Below, piece after piece: positions 57,503 to 64,000 of a stretch of 64,000 bases of DNA; position 1 is the stretch's first letter; every line of letters begins with the position of its first letter. The stretch lies in contig NZ_JACXYU010000007.1 in assembly GCF_014779715.1 (NCBI RefSeq), positions 203,342 to 267,341 of the forward strand, written 5' to 3'. Below the pieces are notes generated by a model. That model saw only the letters and a list, made by a program, of their open reading frames with translations, was not told the origin of the DNA and did not search any database. The stretch is from Streptomyces chumphonensis. Lineage in GTDB: Bacteria; Actinomycetota; Actinomycetes; Streptomycetales; Streptomycetaceae. Both the position numbers and the translations under genes were made by a program.

Positions 57503-57717
57503 CACAACTCCCGGCCCCGGCCGGGGTTACGGCCGGTCGGTACCGCACCGGAGGTGCACCGGTCCCGCAGCCCTCCCCTCCCGTGCACGCGAGGGCACGC
57601 CGGGGCACGCAGGGGTCCTCGCGGCGCACGGAAGCACGGACGGGGGCGCAGACCCGGCCGACGCGGTGCGCGTGGGTAGCCACTCCCGGTGCACGCCGTC
57701 GGATCGAGGGGACCACC

Positions 57718-59124
57718 ATGGCCACCGCACCACCGACCCCGCGCCACCTGACCGCCCGGCAGCCCAACGAACGCCTCGGGTCGCTCATCGAGGAGGCCGG
57801 CTGCTCGAACGCCGGCCTGGCACGCCGCGTCAACCTCGTCGGGGCCGAGCACGGCCTCGACCTGCGGTACGACAAGACGTCCGTCGCCCGCTGGCTGCGC
57901 GGCCAGCAGCCGCGCGGCCGGGCGCCCGCCGTGATCGCCGAGGCCCTCGCCCGCAAGCTGGGCCGCCCGGTCGGCGTGGAGGAGATCGGCATGGCGGGTC
58001 CACGCCACCCCGCCGCCGGGCTCGGCCTGCGCTACGAGCAGAACACCACCGCCGCGGTGGAGGAGGCGTGCGAGCTGTGGCGCCTTGACGCCGGCCGCCG
58101 AGAACTGGTCACCGGCCGCCCCGTCGCCGCCTCCGCCCTCGTCGAACCCTCCCGGGACTGGCTGATCAACCCGCCGGACGCGGGCGTCGAGCGGACCGTC
58201 GGGCCCCGCGTCGGCATGGCGGACGTCGTGGCCGTCACGGCGACGACCGAGGCGCTCTCCGCGCTCGACCACCGATTCGGCGGCGGGCACGTGCGCCCGG
58301 TCCTCTCCCACTACCTGGCCGGAGTCGTCGCCGGGCTGCTGACCGGTTCCTACCGGGACGCCGTGGGCCGCGCCCTCTTCCGCGCCGCCGCCCGGCTCGC
58401 CGAACTGGCCGGGTACATGGCGGTGGACACCGGTCGGCCCGGGCTGGCCCAGCGGCACTACATCCAGGCGCTGCGCCTCGCCCAGGCGGGCGGTGACCGC
58501 GCCTACGGCGGCTACGTCCTCGCGGCCGGGATGAGCCACCTCGCCGCCTCGCTCGGCAGCCCCCGGGAGGTCGCCCAGCTCGCCCGCGCGGCGCAGGAGG
58601 GCGCCCGCGGCCACGTGACCCCGCGCACCGAGGCCATGTTCCACGCCGCCGAGGCGCGCGGCCACGCGGTGCTGGGCGACGCGCCCGCCTGCCGCCTGGC
58701 CGCCGGGCGGGCCCTCGCCGCCTTCGAGCGTGCCGAGGCGGCGACCGACGCCGGGGACGACCCGTCCTGGATAGCGCACTTCGACGCCGCCTACCTCGCC
58801 GACGAGCTGGCCCACTGCCACCGCGACCTCGGCCGGCCGAACCCCGCCCGGCGCCGGGCCGAGGAGGCGCTCTCCCTGCACCCGGAGGGCCGTACCCGGC
58901 GCCGCGCCATCGGTCTGCTGCTGCTCGCGGACGCCCAGGCCGGTCAGCGCGAGGTCGACCTGGCGTGTCACACCGGGACCGAGGCCCTCGCCCTGCTCGG
59001 CACGCTGCGCTCCGAGCGCGGCCGGGAGTACCTGGACGCCTTCCGGCGCCGCCTGGAGCCCTTCGCCACCGAGCCCGCCGTGCGGGAGTTCACCGAACGG
59101 TCGGCCGCCGGACCACCCGCCTGA
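57718..59124 (+). CDS. XRE-like regulator with C-terminal helical repeats
   Basis: A 468-residue protein. N-terminal DNA-binding part: NERLGSLIEEAGCSNAGLARRVNLVGAEHGLDLRYDKTSVARWLRGQQPRGRAPAVIAEAL. The rest consists of TPR-like helices (RLAELAGYMAVDTGRPGLAQRHYIQALRLAQAGG). It has the same design as the regulator at 32330-33724. The divergent prim-pol gene may be its target. Confidence 0.85.
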   Translation: MATAPPTPRHLTARQPNERLGSLIEEAGCSNAGLARRVNLVGAEHGLDLRYDKTSVARWLRGQQPRGRAPAVIAEALARKLGRPVGVEEIGMAGPRHPAAGLGLRYEQNTTAAVEEACELWRLDAGRRELVTGRPVAASALVEPSRDWLINPPDAGVERTVGPRVGMADVVAVTATTEALSALDHRFGGGHVRPVLSHYLAGVVAGLLTGSYRDAVGRALFRAAARLAELAGYMAVDTGRPGLAQRHYIQALRLAQAGGDRAYGGYVLAAGMSHLAASLGSPREVAQLARAAQEGARGHVTPRTEAMFHAAEARGHAVLGDAPACRLAAGRALAAFERAEAATDAGDDPSWIAHFDAAYLADELAHCHRDLGRPNPARRRAEEALSLHPEGRTRRRAIGLLLLADAQAGQREVDLACHTGTEALALLGTLRSERGREYLDAFRRRLEPFATEPAVREFTERSAAGPPA

Positions 59125-59288
59125 GCCGGTGCCGGACCGGCTCGCGGGGGACGACGTGGTCGTGTGTGCGAGCCACCCGGTAGCGTGAGCCGACGATGCC
59201 CCGACCACGGGGCCGAAGGTCAACGCGCCATCCGGGTCGGTGGGATGAGCGCTCGGGTGCACAGCTGCAAGGTGTGAGGAGTGCGTCG

Positions 59289-60872
59289 GTGACAGCGCAC
59301 AGCGGGCACGGCGACGAGCCGCGCGAGGGTGTCGTCCTGCCGTCCAACAGCGAGCCGTGGCCGCCGAGGACCGAGGAGCACGCGCAGTCGGCCCCGCCGA
59401 CGGGCGGACAGCCCTGGGGGCAGCCCTGGGGACCGTCGGCCGCCGTGCCGCCCCCGCCGCCCGCACACCTGCCCCCGGCCCCGGCCGGCCCGCCGCCCCC
59501 CGCCCCGGGGGCCGGCGCGGCGGACGAGACGCAGCTGATGCCGCCCCACCCCGGCGTCCAGCCCGCGCCGCCGCACCAGGGCGTTCCGGGCCCGGCGGAC
59601 GCGACGCAGGTGCTGCCGCCGCTGCCGTCCGGCGGGGCGCCGTCCTACGGTGGCCCCCCGCCGCCGCACCACGGCGCTCCGGGCCCGGCCGACGAGACGC
59701 AGCTGCTGCCGCCGCAGCCGTCCTACGGCGGCAGCCCCCCGCCGCACCGGGGCGTTCCTGGTCCGGCGGACGAGACGCAGCTGCTGCCGCCGCAGGGCGT
59801 GCCCGCTCCCGGGGCCGACGCGGCCTCGTCCGCCGCTGCGCAGGGCGGCCCGGAGAGCACCCAGCAGCTGCGCCGGGTCCCCGCGCAGCAGCGCGCCGGC
59901 AGGCACCGCGCCCAGCCCCCCGCCCAGCAGTCCGCACAGCCCCCCGCCCAGCAGCCGCCGCCGGGGAAGCCCTTCGGCATCCGGCCCGGAGCGCCGGAGG
60001 ACCGGCAGCCGCCGGCCGAGTTCGACAGCCTGTTCCGCCCCGCCGACGGAACGGCCGCCGTCGCGCCCGAGCGCCCGGCCGCCCCCGGCCGGGCCGGCTA
60101 CGGCTACCCGCAGCCCCGCTCCGGCTACGGCTACCCGCAGCAGGCGGGCGGGCCGCACCCCGGCCACGCCCAGCCGCCCGGTGGCCCCGCGGGCCCCGGC
60201 GGCCCCGGGCCCGGCGGCCCGCAGGGACCGGAGGAGCCGTACGGGACCGAGGGGCGGCGCCGGAACCCGCTCCTGGTCGTGGCCGCCGCCGCCCTCGTCA
60301 TCGTCGCCGCCGGGCTGGCCGTCGGCGTCGCCCTGAGCGGCGGGGACGAGGAACCCGTGGAGGAGCCGGGACGCAGCGCGGCGCCCTCGGCCGAGCCGGA
60401 GGAGCCCGCCGGTGACACGGCCGCCGAGCAGGCCCGGGCGCTCGACGCCCTGCTCGCCGACAGCAACAACAGCCGTGACGCCGTCATCAGCTCGGTGGAG
60501 AACATCAAGGAGTGCACGAAGCTCGGCAAGGCGGCCGAGGACCTGCGGGACGCCGCCGGGCAGCGCAACGACCTCGTGGACCGCCTCGACGAGCTCGACC
60601 TGGACCGCCTCCCGGACCACGAGGCGCTGACCGAGCAGCTGACGGCCGCCTGGAAGGCGTCCGCGGAGGCCGACGACCACTACGCCCAGTGGGCCGACGA
60701 CGTCGCGGGTTCCGGCGGCTGCCCCGGCGGCGAGGCCAGGACGACGGAGGCGCTGGGCGCGGGCAACCGCAGCAGCGGGGAGGCGACCGCCGCGAAGAAG
60801 GAGGCGGCGGCGCTGTGGAACCCGATCGCCCGCGAGCACGGCCTGAGCGAACGGCAGCCGACCCAGCTCTGA
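59289..60872 (+). CDS. Pro-rich membrane protein with repeated ADETQLLPP motifs
   Basis: A 527-residue protein, GTG start behind AGGAG. The N-terminal 350 residues are disordered (Pro, Gln, Gly). They contain repeated units PGPADETQLLPP, a DATQVLPP variant and DETQLMPP, about 23-27 residues apart. One membrane helix follows (NPLLVVAAAALVIVAAGLAVGVAL), then an extracellular helical domain (about 130 residues, with CTKLGKAAEDLRDAAGQRNDLVDRLDEL). The Thr-Gln units look like phosphorylation sites for Ser/Thr kinases read by FHA domains. Function unknown. Confidence 0.75.
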   Translation: MTAHSGHGDEPREGVVLPSNSEPWPPRTEEHAQSAPPTGGQPWGQPWGPSAAVPPPPPAHLPPAPAGPPPPAPGAGAADETQLMPPHPGVQPAPPHQGVPGPADATQVLPPLPSGGAPSYGGPPPPHHGAPGPADETQLLPPQPSYGGSPPPHRGVPGPADETQLLPPQGVPAPGADAASSAAAQGGPESTQQLRRVPAQQRAGRHRAQPPAQQSAQPPAQQPPPGKPFGIRPGAPEDRQPPAEFDSLFRPADGTAAVAPERPAAPGRAGYGYPQPRSGYGYPQQAGGPHPGHAQPPGGPAGPGGPGPGGPQGPEEPYGTEGRRRNPLLVVAAAALVIVAAGLAVGVALSGGDEEPVEEPGRSAAPSAEPEEPAGDTAAEQARALDALLADSNNSRDAVISSVENIKECTKLGKAAEDLRDAAGQRNDLVDRLDELDLDRLPDHEALTEQLTAAWKASAEADDHYAQWADDVAGSGGCPGGEARTTEALGAGNRSSGEATAAKKEAAALWNPIAREHGLSERQPTQL

Positions 60873-60954
60873 CGCGTGACGCCGGCACCGGCCCGCCCCC
60901 GCGCGCCGGTGCCGACGGCCGGTGCCGCCACGAACGGCGGCGGGGCCGGTCCGG

Positions 60955-62328
60955 TCAGCCGCCCGTGATCTGGTTGAGTGTGCGGCCGATGTCCACCGGG
61001 TTCGGTCGTGCCGCGACGAGTTGCCCGTCGCGCACCTGCTGGAAGTTGACCATCGAGTTCACGATGCGCGGGTAGTTGGGGGAGCCGAGCAGGTCCTCGT
61101 ACTGCCAGCTCAGGTCCGGCGTGATGCCGCCGGTGCTGACGGGCCCGGTGGCGTCGAGCGCCTGGTGCACCGTGCGGTGGGTGATCTCCTGCCCCTCCAT
61201 GCCCTCCAGGACGGACCTCAGCACCGTGTAGGCGACCCACGTCGTCTGCACGCCGGGATCGGCGAGGTCGATGCGGTTGTCACCGAAGGCGTGCTCGGTG
61301 GTGGCGGCGCGCATCTCGTCCCACACCGGCTCCTGGCTCGCCGGGTACCAGCTGGTGACGTAGGAGCCCTCCAGCATGCTGTCCGCGCCGCCCGTGCGGT
61401 TGACGAGGGACTGCTCCACGCTGCCGAGCACCGAGGCGAACGTCACCTCGGCGGACGACTCCCGCAGCCGGCTGAAGGAGTCGATGAAGGTTCCGGTGCG
61501 TCCGCCGAGGGTGGCGGCCACGCAGGCGCCGTCGGCGCCGCCCGCGTCGGCGATGGTGCTGAACTCGCCGTTCCCCGGGCCGGTCCCGGTGTCCGGGCCC
61601 GCCTCCGACGCCTCCGCGTCCGGCGCCTCGGGGACGCCCGCCGCCCGCAGCGCCGTACGCGCCTCCCGGGTGTACTCGGCCGAGTCCTCCGGTGCGGGGA
61701 CGTCGACGGCCTGCCCGGCCTCGCCCCGGGAGGCGAGGCCCGCGTTGAACAGACCGGGCAGCTCGTCCCCGGCGATCGTGTCCGGCCGGACGAGGGCGAC
61801 CTCGTCGCAGACCTCCGCGAGCTGCCGGCCGCTGCCGGCCACCAGGGCGGGCTGACCGCCGTTGACCGGGTAGGACAGCGGGCTGGAGAACTCCTCCTCG
61901 GTCAGGCCGTAGCCGCCGAGGTAGGGGATGCCGTGCAGTTCGAGCGCGGGCATGATCGTGCGGGCGTGCGTCGTGTAGGAGCCGACGACGGCGACGGCCC
62001 CGACCTCGCGGGCCTTGCGGGCGCAGCCGGCGGCCTGCACGCCGTCGTTGCCCTCGTTGCAGGTCACGACCTTCAGCTCGCGGCCGTTGATGCCCCCGTC
62101 GGCGTTGACCCAGCGGGCGTACGCCGTGGCGGTCGCCGTCATGCCGGGCATGTTGGTGGCCTTGGTGTCGATCGGTGCCAGGGTCATGACGGTGATCGGG
62201 TCGTTCTCGGCGGCGGAGAGGGTGCCGCAGCCGGTCAGTGAGGTGCCGGCGGCCGCGACGGCGAGCGCGGCCGAGACGGCGGTCCGGAGTCGGGGGCGGG
62301 GGGCACGGGGCTCGCGCGAGGCGGTCAT
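60955..62328 (-). CDS. Branched-chain amino acid-type ABC substrate-binding lipoprotein (LivK-like)
   Basis: A 457-residue periplasmic-binding-type protein (Peripla_BP_6 family). Signal peptide with lipobox AAGTSLTGC. The mature protein begins with the ligand-binding fold: ITVMTLAPIDTKATNMPGMTATATAYARWVNADGGINGRELKVVTCNEGND. It then shows AVVGSYTTHARTIMPALELHGIPYLGGYG. No permease or ATPase genes are adjacent, so it is an orphan binding protein. Ligand unknown. Confidence 0.88.
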   Translation of the reverse strand: MTASREPRAPRPRLRTAVSAALAVAAAGTSLTGCGTLSAAENDPITVMTLAPIDTKATNMPGMTATATAYARWVNADGGINGRELKVVTCNEGNDGVQAAGCARKAREVGAVAVVGSYTTHARTIMPALELHGIPYLGGYGLTEEEFSSPLSYPVNGGQPALVAGSGRQLAEVCDEVALVRPDTIAGDELPGLFNAGLASRGEAGQAVDVPAPEDSAEYTREARTALRAAGVPEAPDAEASEAGPDTGTGPGNGEFSTIADAGGADGACVAATLGGRTGTFIDSFSRLRESSAEVTFASVLGSVEQSLVNRTGGADSMLEGSYVTSWYPASQEPVWDEMRAATTEHAFGDNRIDLADPGVQTTWVAYTVLRSVLEGMEGQEITHRTVHQALDATGPVSTGGITPDLSWQYEDLLGSPNYPRIVNSMVNFQQVRDGQLVAARPNPVDIGRTLNQITGG

Positions 62329-62450
62329 GACAAGCGACCCTGCCGGGCGGCATGTAACGCTCGAGTGATGCCCACCGAACGGAAGGCGACCTCCGGGTGA
62401 AGAGCGCGGACCCCTGCCCCCGGGCCCCCGGACCTGCGTACGTACGATCG

Positions 62451-62951
62451 ATGACCGTGCAAGCACAGGACAGCTCTTCCCGTCGCGCCCGTCGGTCCAG
62501 CACCATGGGCGGCATGCCGGTCAACGACATGCCGTGGTGGCGCTGGCGCAGCAACGTGCGCTCAGCCCTGCACATGCTCTCCGATCCCGTCTTCCAGCAG
62601 ACCCACTGGCTGGAGGGGCGCCCCGGCTACGGGGACGTCACCGACGCCGTCTACCGCCTGGTGGAGGACACCTGGCTGGACCACTGGTCCGCGGAGAAGT
62701 ACGTGGGCTCGGTCTTCCGCGACACGGGGGAGGCGGCGGCCGTGGACGCCGTCGTGCTCCGCGTGCTGCGCATCCTGCACCAGGTGGGGGCGGACGCACC
62801 GGTCTCCGCCTACCTGGAGCACCCGGCCTGGCCGGACGCGCTCCAGGCCGCCCGCGCCGCACACGTCCTGCTGGCGGGCAACGACGGCGAGGATCCGGAC
62901 GAGCCGCCGAAGTCCCTCGACGTCCTGGCGATCATGCTGCGCTCCGCCTGA
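62451..62951 (+). CDS. SCO4402-like conserved protein
   Basis: A 166-residue soluble helical protein: MPVNDMPWWRWRSNVRSALHMLSDPVFQQTHWLEGRPGYGDVTDAVYRLVEDTWLDHWSAEKYVG, then AAVDAVVLRVLRILHQVGADAPVSAYLEHPAWPDAL. It matches the Streptomyces family named after SCO4402, which recalls CdiI-type immunity proteins. Function not established. It precedes purU, as in the core genome. Confidence 0.75.
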   Translation: MTVQAQDSSSRRARRSSTMGGMPVNDMPWWRWRSNVRSALHMLSDPVFQQTHWLEGRPGYGDVTDAVYRLVEDTWLDHWSAEKYVGSVFRDTGEAAAVDAVVLRVLRILHQVGADAPVSAYLEHPAWPDALQAARAAHVLLAGNDGEDPDEPPKSLDVLAIMLRSA

Positions 62952-63040
62952 CGGCAGGGCCGGGGCACGCGGGTCCCGGCCGGTTCGAGGACCCGTGGGC
63001 CGGTCCCCCCGACCGGTCGGTGTGTGCCACTCTTGTGCCC

Positions 63041-63916
63041 ATGAGCCCGTCGCCGCCGGCCGCCGCAGCCGACCAGTACGTCCTGACGCTGTCCTGCCCG
63101 GACAAGCAGGGCATCGTGCACGCCGTCTCCAGCTACCTGTTCATGACCGGCTGCAACATCGAGGACAGCCGGCAGTTCGGCGACCACGACACCGGACTGT
63201 TCTTCATGCGGGTCCACTTCAGCGCGGAGCCCCCGGTCACGCTCGAGAAGCTGCGCGCCAGCTTCGCCGCCATCGGCGACTCCTTCCAGATGGACTGGCA
63301 GCTGCACCGGGCCGAGGCGAAGATGCGGATCGTGCTGCTCGTCAGCAAGTTCGGGCACTGCCTGAACGACCTGCTGTTCCGCTCGCGCATCGGCGCGCTG
63401 CCGGTGGAGATCGCCGCCGTCGTCTCCAACCACACCGACTTCGCCGAGCTGGCGGGCTCCTACCACGTCCCCTTCCACCACATCCCGGTCACCAAGGACA
63501 CCAAGGCCGAGGCCGAGGCGCGGCTCCTGCGGCTCGTGCGCGAGGAAGGCGTGGAACTGGTGGTGCTGGCCCGCTACATGCAGGTGCTCTCCGACGACCT
63601 GTGCAAGGCCCTGGCCGGTCGCATCATCAACATCCACCACTCCTTCCTGCCGAGCTTCAAGGGCGCCAAGCCCTACCACCAGGCGCACGCCCGGGGGGTG
63701 AAGCTGATCGGCGCCACGGCGCACTACGTGACGGCCGACCTCGACGAGGGGCCGATCATCGAGCAGGAGGTCGAGCGCGTCGGGCACGAGGTCACCCCGG
63801 AGCAGCTCGTCGCCGTCGGCCGGGACGTCGAGTGCCAGGCCCTCGCCCGGGCGGTGAAGTGGCACAGCGAGCACCGCGTGCTGCTCAACGGGAACCGCAC
63901 CGTCGTCTTCGCCTGA
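63041..63916 (+). CDS. purU: Formyltetrahydrofolate deformylase
   Basis: A 291-residue enzyme that hydrolyses 10-formyl-THF to formate and THF, balancing one-carbon pools. N-terminal ACT domain (YVLTLSCPDKQGIVHAVSSYLFMTGCNIEDSRQFGD) and C-terminal formyltransferase-like domain with the catalytic Asn/His (IINIHHSFLPSFKGAKPY) and Asp (ADLDEGPIIEQEVERV). Full length; the ATG start has no obvious SD. The 84 bases after it hold no feature I can support. Confidence 0.96.
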   Translation: MSPSPPAAAADQYVLTLSCPDKQGIVHAVSSYLFMTGCNIEDSRQFGDHDTGLFFMRVHFSAEPPVTLEKLRASFAAIGDSFQMDWQLHRAEAKMRIVLLVSKFGHCLNDLLFRSRIGALPVEIAAVVSNHTDFAELAGSYHVPFHHIPVTKDTKAEAEARLLRLVREEGVELVVLARYMQVLSDDLCKALAGRIINIHHSFLPSFKGAKPYHQAHARGVKLIGATAHYVTADLDEGPIIEQEVERVGHEVTPEQLVAVGRDVECQALARAVKWHSEHRVLLNGNRTVVFA

Positions 63917-64000
63917 CCCACCCGCCCGGCGCGCTGACTTCGGGACCAGCACCCTGCCGACCCTGGGCGCGCCTACAGCCGGGAGAGCGAGGCCGTCGCG

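Overview
This is a 64 kb stretch of a high-GC actinobacterial chromosome, almost certainly Streptomyces. The evidence is the strong third-position GC bias, the many GTG starts and 4-bp start/stop overlaps, and families typical of the genus: DUF6087, DUF6194, LAXTG sortase substrates, and XRE-type regulators with repeat domains. Several gene neighbourhoods match the conserved core of Streptomyces chromosomes as I remember it, namely citrate synthase/pdxH, the SIS-domain gene next to dmdR1, and the SCO4402-like gene next to purU. No rRNA, tRNA or CRISPR array was seen.

Left part (1-20 kb). The window opens inside serC. It continues with a DrrAB-type ABC exporter and its divergent TetR regulator, a surface-anchored beta-propeller protein, an SGNH hydrolase and an aldo/keto reductase. 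Next come thpR, an MFS exporter and a MarR regulator, a DUF2867 gene with a divergent TetR regulator, and an NCS2 purine permease. At 13.0-15.4 kb an intact IS200/IS605-family element (tnpA plus tnpB) interrupts an MdaB-like NAD(P)H oxidoreductase gene. A large FAD/iron-sulfur oxidoreductase follows, then a quinone-oxidoreductase-like gene paired with an HxlR regulator.

Middle part (20-37.4 kb). A tight operon (AtuA-like protein, acyl-CoA carboxylase beta and alpha, acyl-CoA dehydrogenase, enoyl-CoA hydratase, TetR) probably degrades a branched or terpenoid acyl-CoA. It is followed by the amino-acid exporter pair azlCD with a divergent Lrp regulator. A five-gene, translationally coupled minus-strand operon (29.9-32.2 kb) couples a 46-residue Gly-rich, highly charged peptide to a protein-isoaspartate-methyltransferase-like enzyme. 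Its layout resembles aspartimide-forming (imiditide-type) RiPP loci and it is the best candidate here for an undescribed system. Beyond it lie regulators (XRE-repeat, GntR, tandem MerR), a TrmO-like protein and another methyltransferase.

Accessory surface region (37.4-49.4 kb). This part holds a secreted HAF-repeat protein behind a DasR-like operator, small proteins and a lipoprotein, and a sigma factor fused to a zinc-finger, a membrane segment and a ricin-type lectin. It also holds a sortase E with two LAATG-motif substrates (a 75-residue protein and a zinc metalloprotease), a membrane peptidoglycan-binding protein, and gene remnants.

Right part (49.6-64 kb). The genes here are a citrate synthase family protein, pdxH, a short transcription unit with a 12-codon ORF and a highly structured RNA, a PAS/GAF sensor, and a SIS-domain protein (NagS-like) with a DasR-like site. 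After them come the iron regulator dmdR1, an alpha/beta hydrolase behind a LexA-type SOS box, a prim-pol domain protein, a second XRE-repeat regulator, a Pro-rich membrane protein, a LivK-like lipoprotein, an SCO4402-like protein and purU.
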